Shown in pieces: positions 1 to 8,200 of a DNA stretch of 64,000 nucleotides. The notes under the pieces are model-generated. The model did not search any database and was not told the origin of the DNA. It saw only the letters and a list, made by a program, of their open reading frames with translations. Source of the DNA: Actinosynnema pretiosum. Lineage in GTDB: Bacteria; Actinomycetota; Actinomycetes; Mycobacteriales; Pseudonocardiaceae. Position numbers and translations under genes: made by a program. The DNA is taken from the NCBI RefSeq assembly GCF_024171695.1, contig NZ_JAMTCF010000002.1, forward strand, positions 1 through 64,000, in the 5' to 3' direction. Numbering within the stretch: position 1 is the first letter of the stretch; every line of letters begins with the position of its first letter.

Positions 1-76
1 ATTGGGTTGATAGGCCGGAGATGGAAGACCAGTAATGGTTGGAGTTGACCGGTACTAATAGGCCGAGGACTTGTCA
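1..76 (+). rRNA. rrl: 23S ribosomal RNA, 3' end (partial)
   Basis: The first bases carry the conserved 3' terminus of actinobacterial 23S rRNA, recognisable from the segment GGTACTAATAGGCCGAGG at 51-68. The gene enters from the left edge, so only its end is visible. The exact 3' nucleotide is estimated from the family pattern to within a few bases. The 5S gene follows about 130 bases later, the usual 23S-5S spacing. Confidence 0.9.
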
Positions 77-206
77 TGAAGACGCTACGCATCCACTGTG
101 CGGTTCTGAAGGAACCGAACCGACCATCACCGGTCGCTGACTGATCCCCTGGTTGGGGGGTTGGGCGCGACAGGGTGGTGCTGTGTGGTTGGTTATCTTC
201 ATAGTG

Positions 207-324
207 TTTCGGTGGTCATTGCGGTTGGGGAACACCCGGTCCCATTCCGAACCCGGTAGTTAAGCCTTCCAGCGCCGATGGTACTGCACTCGTGAGGGTG
301 TGGGAGAGTAGGACGCCGCCGAAC
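207..324 (+). rRNA. rrf: 5S ribosomal RNA
   Basis: This stretch of about 117 nucleotides begins TTTCGGTGGTCAT and ends GGACGCCGCCGAAC. Both ends match the paired termini (helix I) of actinobacterial 5S rRNA, and the internal CCGAACCCGG and GCGCCGATGGTACTG blocks are the conserved loops. It lies downstream of 23S in the same rRNA operon. Ends are assigned by homology and may be off by one to three bases. Confidence 0.95.
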
Positions 325-331
325 ATTCTTT

Positions 332-378
332 CCCTGTGGGGGTGCACGGTTTTCCGTGCGCCCCCACAGGGCTTTTTT
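332..378 (+). terminator. rRNA operon terminator
   Basis: A GC-rich inverted repeat (left arm from CCCTGTGGGGG, right arm ending CCCCCACAGGG) with a TTTT-containing loop is followed by a run of six T. It sits 8 bases after the 5S gene and is a textbook Rho-independent terminator closing the rRNA operon. Confidence 0.93.
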
Positions 379-396
379 GCGTTAACCTCCCTGTTC

Positions 397-1248
397 ATGG
401 TCGACGTGGTGGTGCACGAAGATCCCGCCGGGTTCTGGGCGGTGGCCGGGGACTTCTTCCGCGCCGATCCCGTCCGGCACACCGTGCCCATCGCCGTGGT
501 CGAGCAGTGCTTGCGCCAACCCGAACGCCCGTCCGTCGTGTGCGTCACCGTCCACGACGACGGGCAGCTCGTCGCGGCGGCCGTGCGCACCCCGCCGTGG
601 GGCGTGAACCTCAGCGGGGTCCCGGCGCCGTGGGCCGACCTCGTCGCCCAGGCCTACGCCGAGCGCGGCGACCTGCCGGGCGCCGGTGGGCCGCGCGAGC
701 ACGTCGAGGCGTTCGTCCTGTCCTGGTCGGTCCGCACCGGGGCCAGCGCCTACCAGGCCAAGGAGCTGCGGCTCTTCCGGCTCGACGCGCTCACGCCGCC
801 CGACGTGCCCGGTGAGGTGGCGGTCGCCGACGAGTCGGACTTCGACCTCTTAGTCGGCTGGCGCGCCCGGTACGCCGTGGAGATCGGCGAGGCCGACCTG
901 CACGACGAGGAGGCCGCCGCCAAGGCCATCCGCCACCGGGCAGCTGCGGGCTACACCGACCTGCTGTGGCGGCACGGGGGCGAACCGGTCTCCTGGGCCG
1001 CCGTGAACCCGCCCAGGGCGGGCATGTCGCGCGTGGGCCCCGTCTACACGCCGGTGGAGCACCGCGCGCACGGCTACGCCTCCGCGATCACCTCGGCGGC
1101 CTCGGCCTGGGCGCTCGACCGGGGCGCCGAGCACGTGCTCCTGTTCACGGATCTGGCCAACCCGACCACCAACTCGATCTACCCCGGGCTCGGCTACGAG
1201 CCGGTCCAGGACGCGGTGGACTTCGTGTTCTCCCCGCGCCGCCCCTGA
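397..1248 (+). CDS. GNAT family N-acetyltransferase
   Basis: A 283-residue protein. The C-terminal half shows the GNAT acetyl-CoA site: the motif HRAHGYASAI near residue 223 corresponds to the R/Q-x-x-G-x-G/A loop, followed by an alpha/beta tail with LLFTDLANPTTNSIYPGLGY, typical of the last strand and helix of the fold. The N-terminal half is a degenerate GNAT-like domain, as in many actinobacterial two-domain GNATs. The open frame extends upstream into the 5S gene and its terminator, so I place the start at the first ATG after the terminator; no strong ribosome site is visible. The substrate is unknown. It is isolated from its neighbours by the rRNA terminator and a repeat-filled gap. Confidence 0.8.
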   Translation: MVDVVVHEDPAGFWAVAGDFFRADPVRHTVPIAVVEQCLRQPERPSVVCVTVHDDGQLVAAAVRTPPWGVNLSGVPAPWADLVAQAYAERGDLPGAGGPREHVEAFVLSWSVRTGASAYQAKELRLFRLDALTPPDVPGEVAVADESDFDLLVGWRARYAVEIGEADLHDEEAAAKAIRHRAAAGYTDLLWRHGGEPVSWAAVNPPRAGMSRVGPVYTPVEHRAHGYASAITSAASAWALDRGAEHVLLFTDLANPTTNSIYPGLGYEPVQDAVDFVFSPRRP

Positions 1249-1621
1249 ACGCACCCACCGTCCTGAACGCACCCACCGCCCTGGGCGACCCCACCGGCCC
1301 GGACGTCCCCACCGGCCCCGGTCTGCCCGCGCCACCCCGGATCGGTCCCGCCCCCCGGACTCGCTGGCGTTCCAGACCGCCCGCGCTCCCCGAACGGCCC
1401 CCACCGTCTTCGGACCCGCTGAAGCCCCAATCCGCTCGCGCCACCCGGACCGGTCCCACCACTCTCGAACCCGCCGGCGCTCAGGACCGGCTCCGCCACC
1501 CCCGGACCCGTTGGTGCTCAGGAGCGGTCCCCACCCTCGGACCCGTTGGCGTCCGGGATCGGCCCCCATCCCTGCCCTGTCCCACCGTCGCCCAGGACCA
1601 GCCGCCCCACCGCCGTCGCGG
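1249..1621. repeat. Gene-free gap with degenerate tandem units
   Basis: This gap between two convergent genes contains no convincing ORF. It begins with a near-perfect 18-bp duplication (CTGAACGCACCCACCG twice, 1246-1280). Further on, a motif of the form CGGACCCGYTGGCGYTC-x-GGAYCGG recurs about five times (starting near 1355, 1415, 1464, 1500 and 1535) at irregular spacing of about 35-60 bp. The units are diverged, with no constant spacers. They look like decayed tandem duplications of unknown function. Confidence 0.6.
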
Positions 1622-2086
1622 CTAGTCCACCACCACGTCCGCCGCCGTCGCCCTGGTGATCGGCCGGTTGCGGGCGTGCGAGGAGAACACCAGGGACGTC
1701 GTGGTCTCCCCGTAGCGCAGGGCCAGCTCCACGAACACCTCCAGCTCCGCCATCGACCGGCACACCACCCGCAGCAGCCAGCAGTCGTCCCCGGTCACGT
1801 GGTCGGCGTCCCGGACCTGCGGCATGGTCACCACGCGCTCGCGGAACCGGGGCGTGTCCAGGCTCCGCACCCTGACCCGCACCACCGCCTCGATCACCAG
1901 CCCGAGCCGCTGGGGGTCCACGGTCGCCGCGTAGCCGGTGATGATCCCGGCCTGCTCCAGCCTGCGCACCCGCTCGGTCACGGCGGGCGCGGACAGCGAC
2001 ACCCGGCGGGCCAGCTCGCTGAACGAGGTCCTGCCGTCCTGCTGGAGCAGCTCCAGCAACTTCCAATCCAGATCGTCCGGTTCCAC
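1622..2086 (-). CDS. Lrp/AsnC family transcriptional regulator
   Basis: A 154-residue protein of the usual Lrp size. The N-terminal winged helix-turn-helix reads LDWKLLELLQQDGR then LARRVSLSAPAVTERVRRL (about residues 5-45). The rest is the RAM ligand-binding/oligomerisation domain. Start chosen at a GTG giving VEPDDLDWK, because the longer frame runs 93 bases upstream through low-complexity codons without similarity. It is transcribed away from a rhodanese gene across an 80-bp divergent promoter region, so the neighbour is the obvious candidate target. Lrp proteins usually sense amino acids; the effector here is unknown. Confidence 0.9.
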   Translation of the reverse strand: MEPDDLDWKLLELLQQDGRTSFSELARRVSLSAPAVTERVRRLEQAGIITGYAATVDPQRLGLVIEAVVRVRVRSLDTPRFRERVVTMPQVRDADHVTGDDCWLLRVVCRSMAELEVFVELALRYGETTTSLVFSSHARNRPITRATAADVVVD

Positions 2087-2166
2087 CGGGGAATCGTAGG
2101 CGTCCGGCCGAGAACGCCTGGGTTTCCGCCTGGGCTCCACGGGGTCCGCGCGGGGAGGATTTCCCC

Positions 2167-2679
2167 ATGTCGAACGCACTGCGCTTCCCGCCCGCCGACC
2201 CCGCCACCGCCGCCGCCTTCTTCGCCGCCGAACTCGCCTTCGAGGCCGACCCGGACGACGTGGCGCGCGACCTGGCCGCAGGGACCGCCACCGGCTACCG
2301 GCTCGTGGAGACCAGGAGCGCGGAGCGGTTCGCGGAGCTGCGCGTGCCCGGCGCGGTCAACCTGCCGCACCCCGAGATCACCGCCGAGACCACGGCGGAC
2401 TGGGACCGCGACCTGGTGTACGTCTGCTACTGCGAGAGCAGCCAGTGCAACGCGGCCACCAAGGGCGCGCTGAAGCTCGCCGAACTGGGCTTCAGGGTGA
2501 AGCGCCTGTCCGGCGGCATCACCGCCTGGCGCGCGGCGGGCTTCCCGGTCGAGGGCGCTGCCGTCGGGAACTCTGCCGTCGGGAGCGCTGCCGTCGAGAG
2601 CGCCGCTCCTGCGGGGACCGCCCCCGGTGAACCTGCCGAACCAGCCGGACCGGCCCCGGTCCTCGCCTGCGGCTGCTGA
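2167..2679 (+). CDS. Rhodanese-like sulfurtransferase
   Basis: A 170-residue single rhodanese domain. The conserved features are YRLVETRSAERFAELRVPGAVNLPH (residues 44-68, the substrate-side core) and the active-site loop YCESSQCNAATK, with catalytic Cys89 at the loop start. Extra cysteines at 87 and 94 and a CGC at the extreme C-terminus are unusual and could bind metal or relay sulfur. Residues about 125-165 are an Ala/Gly/Glu/Pro-rich tail with short repeats (SAVGSAAVESAA). A good ribosome site (GGGGAGGA) precedes the ATG. It is divergent from the Lrp regulator, which probably controls it. A role in persulfide transfer or detoxification is inferred from the family. Confidence 0.85.
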   Translation: MSNALRFPPADPATAAAFFAAELAFEADPDDVARDLAAGTATGYRLVETRSAERFAELRVPGAVNLPHPEITAETTADWDRDLVYVCYCESSQCNAATKGALKLAELGFRVKRLSGGITAWRAAGFPVEGAAVGNSAVGSAAVESAAPAGTAPGEPAEPAGPAPVLACGC

Positions 2680-2680
2680 C

Positions 2681-2709
2681 CTGGGCGCCCGCCCCGCGCG
2701 GGCGCCCAG
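2681..2709 (+). terminator. Hairpin terminator after rhodanese gene
   Basis: A perfect 12-bp stem (CTGGGCGCCCGC / GCGGGCGCCCAG) with a 5-base loop starts two bases after the rhodanese stop codon. There is no T-tract, as is common for actinobacterial terminators. Confidence 0.65.
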
Positions 2710-2794
2710 CGCGCCCGGTTCGGCGGCGGCCCGGACCGGTGCTCCCGATCTCCCCGCCACAACCCCCGGTCACCCCCTGACTAACCTCGTCCGG

Positions 2795-3538
2795 GTGACC
2801 CGAATCCTCGTGATCCAGCCCGGCGCCGACGACCCCCTCGGCCCGCTCGGCGACTGGATGCAAGCCGCAGGCGCGGAACTGGACCTGGTCAAGCCGTACG
2901 AGCAGCCCGTTCCCGCCCTCGACGGCTACCGGGCCGTGGTCTGCCTCGGCGGCGCGATGGGACCGCTGGACGACGTCGACCACCCGTGGCTCGCCGACGT
3001 CCGCAAGCTGCTGTCCGGCGCGGTCGCCAAGAAGGTGCCGGTGCTGGCGCTCTGCCTCGGCGCGCAGCTGCTCGCGGTGGCCACCGGCGGCCAGGTCCGG
3101 CGCGCCCCCTCCGGTCCCGAGGTCGGCCCGCAGCTGGTGGCCAAGCGCGACTCGGCGGTCCGCGACCCGCTGTTCGCCGACCTGCCGTTCACGCCCGACG
3201 TGATCCAGTTCCACCGGGACGAGGTGGGCCTGCTGCCGCCGTCCGCCGAGCTGCTGGCGTCCTCGCCCAAGTGCGACAACCAGGCGTTCCGGGTCGGGCA
3301 GAGCGCCTACGGCCTCCAGTTCCACATCGAGACCACGCCCGAGGTCGTGCTGAGCTGGGCCGAGGGCTCGCCCGAGGTCGCCGACAGCGGCCGTCGCGGC
3401 TGGCAGGACCCCGTGCGGCTGGCCGAGGCGCACGCCGACGTCGCCGAGGTCTGGCAGCCCTTCGCCGAGCGCTTCGTGCGGCTGGCGTCCGGCGAGCTGA
3501 CGTCCGCCGTGCCCGGTATGCCGCTTCCGCTGGTGTGA
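2795..3538 (+). CDS. Type 1 glutamine amidotransferase (GMP synthase-like)
   Basis: A 247-residue class I glutamine amidotransferase domain. The nucleophile elbow is LALCLGAQLLA with Cys87, and the catalytic His177 and Glu179 lie in GLQFHIETTPE. An AMGPLDD oxyanion region sits near residue 53. Similar stand-alone proteins hydrolyse glutamine or gamma-glutamyl compounds; the acceptor is unknown because no synthetase domain is attached. The start is a GTG (VTRILVIQPG), because the upstream part of the frame crosses the terminator hairpin and lacks a conserved sequence. No operon partner is evident. Confidence 0.88.
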   Translation: MTRILVIQPGADDPLGPLGDWMQAAGAELDLVKPYEQPVPALDGYRAVVCLGGAMGPLDDVDHPWLADVRKLLSGAVAKKVPVLALCLGAQLLAVATGGQVRRAPSGPEVGPQLVAKRDSAVRDPLFADLPFTPDVIQFHRDEVGLLPPSAELLASSPKCDNQAFRVGQSAYGLQFHIETTPEVVLSWAEGSPEVADSGRRGWQDPVRLAEAHADVAEVWQPFAERFVRLASGELTSAVPGMPLPLV

Positions 3539-3570
3539 CGAACATCGGCCGACGCACGAGTTAACGGAGT

Positions 3571-3592
3571 GTGCATGTAGCGTTCACCCGCA
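3571..3592 (+). promoter_or_regulatory. Candidate PHO box (PhoP direct repeats) upstream of PiT
   Basis: Two adjacent 11-mers, GTGCATGTAGC and GTTCACCCGCA, resemble the actinobacterial PhoP direct-repeat unit (G-G/T-T-C-A-Y-Y-Y-R-G/C-G). The second unit matches at 10 of 11 positions and the first at about 8 of 11. They end 43 bases before the phosphate transporter start, a sensible position for PhoP-dependent control. Assigned by eye; not tested. Confidence 0.5.
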
Positions 3593-3635
3593 AACCCTTA
3601 CGCAACCTAATCGGTTGAGCCGAAGGACTTTACGG

Positions 3636-4772
3636 GTGGACGTCTCACTCCTCGTCGTCACCGTCATCGTGACCGCTCTGGTCTTCGATTTCACGAACGG
3701 CTTCCACGACACAGCCAACGCGATGGCCACCTCGATCGCCACCGGAGCGCTCAAGCCGAGAACCGCGGTCGCGCTGTCGGCGGTGCTGAACCTCGTCGGC
3801 GCCCTGCTCTCGGTGGAGGTGGCCAAGACCATCTCCGGCGGCATCGTCGACGACGCCATGATCACACCGGCGGTGGTGTTCGGCGGACTGGTCGGGGCGG
3901 TGCTCTGGAACCTCGTCACCTGGTACCTGGGCCTGCCCTCCAGCTCCTCGCACGCCCTGTTCGGCGGCCTGATCGGCGCCGCCTGGGTCGCGGCGGGCGC
4001 CGACTCGGTGCACTTCGCCAAGGTCCTGGACAAGGTGGTCGTGCCCGCGCTGGCCGCGCCGCTGGTCGCCGGGATCGTCGCGCTGCTGGCCACCAGGCTC
4101 ACCACCCGGCTGACCGCCGGCGTGCGGGGCTCGGTGGCGGGCAAGGGCTTCCGCGCCGGGCAGATCGCCTCGGCCGCCCTGATGTCGCTCGCGCACGGCA
4201 CCAACGACGCCCAGAAGACCATGGGCATCATCACCCTCACCCTGATCACCGCGGGCACCCTCGCGCCCGGCGCCGAGCCGCCGATGTGGGTCGTGGTGAG
4301 CGCCGCCGTGGCGATCGCGCTCGGCACCTACCTGGGCGGCTGGCGGATCACCCAGACCCTCGGCAAGGGCCTGACCACGATCGAGCCCGTGCAGGGCTTC
4401 GCCGCGCAGACCAGCTCCGCCGCGGTGATCCTCGCGTCGTCCAACCTGGGCTTCGCGCTGTCGACCACGCACGTCGCGTCCGGCGGCATCACCGGCGCGG
4501 GCCTGGTCAACGGCCGCGAGGCGGTGCGCTGGGGCGTCGCGGGCCGGATGGTCGCGGCCTGGGTGCTGACCCTGCCCGCCGCCGGCCTCGTCGGCGCGCT
4601 CGCGGGCTGGGTCGCCGACAGCGGCACGGCCGGGGTGGTGGTCGTCGCGGTCACCGCCGTGCTGGTGTCGCTGGGCATCTACGTGCTCTCGCGCCGGGAG
4701 CCGGTGCTGCCGGAGCAGATCGTGGACGAGGGCCCCGCCTCCGCGCGGGAAGTGGGAGGGGTGGCGGCGTGA
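3636..4772 (+). CDS. pit: Inorganic phosphate transporter, PiT family
   Basis: A 378-residue polytopic membrane protein with both PiT signature repeats: DFTNGFHDTANAMAT near the N-terminus and LAHGTNDAQKTMG in the second half. About ten hydrophobic segments are visible. PiT proteins import metal-phosphate in symport with protons (low affinity). I use the GTG start giving VDVSLLVV because AAGGA lies 8 bases upstream; an upstream TTG in frame has no ribosome site. A candidate PHO box lies 43 bases upstream. The stop overlaps the start of a small membrane protein gene (GTGA), so the two are translationally coupled. Confidence 0.95.
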   Translation: MDVSLLVVTVIVTALVFDFTNGFHDTANAMATSIATGALKPRTAVALSAVLNLVGALLSVEVAKTISGGIVDDAMITPAVVFGGLVGAVLWNLVTWYLGLPSSSSHALFGGLIGAAWVAAGADSVHFAKVLDKVVVPALAAPLVAGIVALLATRLTTRLTAGVRGSVAGKGFRAGQIASAALMSLAHGTNDAQKTMGIITLTLITAGTLAPGAEPPMWVVVSAAVAIALGTYLGGWRITQTLGKGLTTIEPVQGFAAQTSSAAVILASSNLGFALSTTHVASGGITGAGLVNGREAVRWGVAGRMVAAWVLTLPAAGLVGALAGWVADSGTAGVVVVAVTAVLVSLGIYVLSRREPVLPEQIVDEGPASAREVGGVAA

Positions 4773-4993
4773 CGGTCGACTGGGGAGCGCTCGGCTCCGT
4801 CTTCGGCGTGAGCCTGGTGGTCGTGCTGGGCCTGGTGGCGCTGTTCTCCGCCGCGCTGCGCGGGCTGTCCGCGCGGGAGGTCGCCCGCGAGGGCGGTGGC
4901 AGCGGCGCGCCGGGCCTGTCCGTGGCCGTGACCTGCTTCGCGGCCTGCGCGGCCGTGGTGCTGTTCGGGATCTACTTGATCGTTGCGCGCTGA
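4769..4993 (+). CDS. Small membrane protein coupled to PiT transporter
   Basis: A 74-residue protein with two hydrophobic segments (about residues 9-28 and 50-72) separated by a charged loop, LSAREVAREGGG. Its GTG start overlaps the PiT stop codon by four bases and GGGAGGGG lies just upstream, so it is a genuine coupled gene. It is too short for an enzyme. Small two-helix proteins in this position are found next to actinobacterial PiT genes, so an accessory role in phosphate transport is inferred. No known domain is recognised. Confidence 0.85.
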   Translation: MTVDWGALGSVFGVSLVVVLGLVALFSAALRGLSAREVAREGGGSGAPGLSVAVTCFAACAAVVLFGIYLIVAR

Positions 4994-5034
4994 TCCCGCT
5001 GCGCCGGGCGACGACGGGACTACGGTGTGCTGCG

Positions 5035-7971
5035 ATGACCGATCCAGCCCGCTCCTCCACGTCGCCCGCGCGCTTCGGGCTCACCGACCCGCGCAGCGGT
5101 GAACACCTGCGCGACGCAGGCTGGTGGGACGACCGAGGTCCCACCGGCGGCGTCGACCCGGTCCTGGCCGCGCTGGCCCGCAGCCCCGACCCGGACCTGG
5201 CCCTCCTGGGCGTCGACCGGCTCCGCTCCTCGCTCGGCGACCGCTGGCCCGCGCTCGACGCCGCGCTGCGCGCCGACGAGGTGGTGCGCGGCAGGCTCCT
5301 GGCGGTGCTCGGCTCGTCCACCGCGCTGTCCGACTTCCTCGCGGCCAACCCGGACCGCTGGACGGCGCTCGCGGGCGCCGACCCGGTCGACCAGGCCTCG
5401 TTCGTCCCGGCCCTGGTCCGGGTGGTCGGCGCGGACGACCCGGTGCGCGAGCTGAAGCTGGAGTACCGGGCGCTGCTGTGCCGGATCGCCGCCGAGGACC
5501 TGGCGCACGTGGTCGAGCCCGAGCTGGCGTACGTGCCGTACGACGACGTCGCTGGCCTGCTGTCCGACCTCGCCGTCGCCGCGCTGCACGCCGCGCTGGA
5601 GGTCGCCCGCACCAGGGTGCCCAGGGCCGACGAGTGCAGGCTGGCCGTGATCGCCATGGGCAAGTGCGGCGCGCGGGAGCTGAACTACGTCAGCGACGTC
5701 GACGTGGTGTTCGTCGCCGAGGGCGACACGGGCGTGGCGACCCGGCTGGCGAGCACGCTCATGCAGGTCGCGGGCAAGGCCTGCTTCGAGGTGGACGCGG
5801 CGCTGCGGCCCGAGGGCAAGGCGGGCGCGCTCGTGCGCACCCTCGACGGGCACGCCTCCTACTACCGGCGGTGGGCGCGCACCTGGGAGTTCCAGGCGCT
5901 GCTCAAGGCCCGGCCGGTGGTCGGCGACGCCGAGCTGGGGCAGCGGTACCTGGAGGTGGTGCGCCCGCTGGTGTGGACGGCCGCCGAGCGCGAGGACTTC
6001 GTGCCGGACGTGCAGGCCATGCGGCGGCGGGTGGAGCAGCACGTGCCGGTGGGGCTGGAGGAGCGCGAGCTCAAGCTCGGCCGGGGCGGGCTGCGGGACG
6101 TCGAGTTCGCGGTGCAGCTGCTCCAGCTCGTGCACGGGCGCGGTGACGAGGAGCTGCGCATCCAGGCCACCACGCAGGCGCTCGCCGCCCTCGGGCGCGG
6201 CGGGTACGTGGGGCGGGCCGACGCGGCGGACTTCGGCCGCGCCTACCGGTTCCTGCGCACCCTGGAGCACCGGTTGCAGCTGCAGAAGCTGCTGCGCACC
6301 CACCTGTTCCCGGCCGAGGGCGACGAGGCGGCGCTGCGCTGGCTCGCCCGCGCCTCCGGGCTGCACGCCGAGGGCGGGCAGTCCGAGTCGCAGGTGCTGC
6401 TCGGCGAGTTCCGCAAGCGCGCCAACCAGGTGCGCAGGCTGCACGAGAAGCTGTTCTACCGGCCGCTGCTCCAGGCGGTGGCGAACGTGCCGACCGAGGC
6501 GCTGCGGCTGACCACCGGCGAGGCGGTCAACCGGCTGGCCGCGCTCGGCTACACCGCGCCGGACGGGGCGCTGCGGCACATCGAGGCGCTCACCAAGGGC
6601 GTGTCGCGGCGGGCCCGCATCCAGGGCGCGCTGCTGCCCGTGCTGCTCGACCAGCTCGCCGAGACCCCCGACCCGGACGGCGGGCTGCTGTCGTACCGGA
6701 AGGTGTCCGAGGCGCTCGCCGAGACGCCCTGGTACCTGCGGCTGCTGCGCGACGAGGGCGCGGTCGTCGACCGGCTGGCGGCGCTGCTCGGGTCCTCGCG
6801 GCTGGTGCCCGACCTGCTGGTGCGGGCCCCCGAGGTGCTGCGGCTGCTCGCCGACACCGAGGCCTTGGTCGGGCGGGACCCGATGACCGTGGGCAACCCG
6901 CTGCGCAGCACGGTGTCCCGGCACCACGACCTGGAGCGGGCGGTGACGGCGGCGCGCTCGCTGCGGCGGCACGAGCTGCTGCGGGTGGCGTGCGCGGACC
7001 TGCTCGGGCTGGCGACGCTGCGGACGGTGTGCGTGTCGCTGTCCGAGGTGTGGGTGGCGGTGCTGGAGGCCTCGCTCGACGCGGTCGTGCGGGCGGCGGG
7101 CGAGCCCAGGGCGCGGATAGCGGTCATCGGGATGGGCAGGCTCGGCGGGCGGGAGCTGGGGTACGGGTCGGACGCGGACGTGGTGTTCGTGTGCGAGGCG
7201 GTCGGCGGGGCGAGCGACTCCGAGGCGGTGCGGTACGCGAACGGCGTGGTCGAGCGGGTGCGGCGGCTGCTGAGCGCGCCCAGCCAGGACCCGGCGCTCC
7301 AGGTCGACGCGGACCTGCGGCCCGAGGGCAGGCAGGGGCCGCTGGTGCGGACGCTGGAGTCGTACCGGGCGTACTACGCGCAGTGGGGCGAGCTGTGGGA
7401 GTCGCAGGCGCTGCTGCGGGCGCGGGTGATCGCCGGGGACGCGGAGCTGGGGGCGCGGTTCGTCGAGATGATCGACCCGGTGCGGTACCCGGAGCGCGGG
7501 CTGGACTCCGGGCAGGTGCGGGAGATCCGGCGGATCAAGGCGCGGGTGGAGGCCGAGCGGCTGCCGCGCGGGGCCGACCCGTCGACGCACACCAAGCTGG
7601 GGCGCGGTGGGCTGGCGGACGTGGAGTGGACGGTGCAGCTGCTCCAGCTGCGGCACGCGGCCGAGGTGCCGGAGCTGCGGACGCCGTCCACGGTGCGGGG
7701 GCTGCGGGCGGCGCAGGAGGCCGGGCTGGTGTCGGCGGAGGACGCGGAGGTGCTGCGGGAGTCGTGGGTGCTGGCGACTCGGGCGCGGAACGCGGTCGTG
7801 CTGGTGAAGGGCAAGCCGGGTGACCAGCTGCCCACGGTGGGGCGGGACCTGGCGGCGGTGGCGGCGGTGATGGGGCACGCGCCGGACGACGCGGGGGAGT
7901 TCCTGGACTCCTACCGGCGGGCCACGCGGCGGGCGCGGGGTGTGGTGGAGCGGGTGTTCTACGGGTCGTGA
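5035..7971 (+). CDS. glnE: Bifunctional glutamine synthetase adenylyltransferase/deadenylyltransferase
   Basis: A 978-residue protein with two nucleotidyltransferase domains. The N-terminal (adenylyl-removing) domain has MGKCGARELNYVSDVDVVF near residues 207-226, and the C-terminal (adenylylating) domain has GMGRLGGRELGYGSDADVVF near 698-717; the G-S/D-D-x-D-x-x-F pattern supplies the metal-binding aspartates. Each is followed by a GlnD-type helical domain with KLGRGGL-D-VE. It adds and removes AMP on the regulatory tyrosine of GlnA, which is encoded in this window (Tyr402). Length is normal for actinobacteria. It starts 41 bases after the small membrane gene. Confidence 0.97.
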   Translation: MTDPARSSTSPARFGLTDPRSGEHLRDAGWWDDRGPTGGVDPVLAALARSPDPDLALLGVDRLRSSLGDRWPALDAALRADEVVRGRLLAVLGSSTALSDFLAANPDRWTALAGADPVDQASFVPALVRVVGADDPVRELKLEYRALLCRIAAEDLAHVVEPELAYVPYDDVAGLLSDLAVAALHAALEVARTRVPRADECRLAVIAMGKCGARELNYVSDVDVVFVAEGDTGVATRLASTLMQVAGKACFEVDAALRPEGKAGALVRTLDGHASYYRRWARTWEFQALLKARPVVGDAELGQRYLEVVRPLVWTAAEREDFVPDVQAMRRRVEQHVPVGLEERELKLGRGGLRDVEFAVQLLQLVHGRGDEELRIQATTQALAALGRGGYVGRADAADFGRAYRFLRTLEHRLQLQKLLRTHLFPAEGDEAALRWLARASGLHAEGGQSESQVLLGEFRKRANQVRRLHEKLFYRPLLQAVANVPTEALRLTTGEAVNRLAALGYTAPDGALRHIEALTKGVSRRARIQGALLPVLLDQLAETPDPDGGLLSYRKVSEALAETPWYLRLLRDEGAVVDRLAALLGSSRLVPDLLVRAPEVLRLLADTEALVGRDPMTVGNPLRSTVSRHHDLERAVTAARSLRRHELLRVACADLLGLATLRTVCVSLSEVWVAVLEASLDAVVRAAGEPRARIAVIGMGRLGGRELGYGSDADVVFVCEAVGGASDSEAVRYANGVVERVRRLLSAPSQDPALQVDADLRPEGRQGPLVRTLESYRAYYAQWGELWESQALLRARVIAGDAELGARFVEMIDPVRYPERGLDSGQVREIRRIKARVEAERLPRGADPSTHTKLGRGGLADVEWTVQLLQLRHAAEVPELRTPSTVRGLRAAQEAGLVSAEDAEVLRESWVLATRARNAVVLVKGKPGDQLPTVGRDLAAVAAVMGHAPDDAGEFLDSYRRATRRARGVVERVFYGS

Positions 7972-8053
7972 GGCGGGCGGGGCTCGTTCGGCGGGCACGG
8001 CGGCGGCGGGACTGCGGTCCGCTCGCGCCCCGGAGCGTTCCGGCGCCCGGCCC

Positions 8054-8085
8054 CGACTCCCGACCCCCGACCCCCGACCCCCGAC
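8054..8085. repeat. Heptanucleotide tandem repeat
   Basis: Four and a half copies of CGACCCC (first copy CGACTCC) lie between glnE and the oxidoreductase gene. Being outside a coding frame, it can vary in copy number freely. Confidence 0.85.
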
Positions 8086-8200
8086 CTGGCCCCGGTGGTG
8101 CTCCGCCGCGTTCCGGTCTCGATCGGTTCCGTAAGCCTCGACCACGATCCGTCCCGCGCGAGGGCTGGGGCCGTGGGGTGACTGCTGCCACACTCGGGGT

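Noticed and set aside
1249-1621. Possible CRISPR-like array
   Set aside because: Units are degenerate and unevenly spaced, and no cas gene is nearby; better described as decayed tandem duplications.
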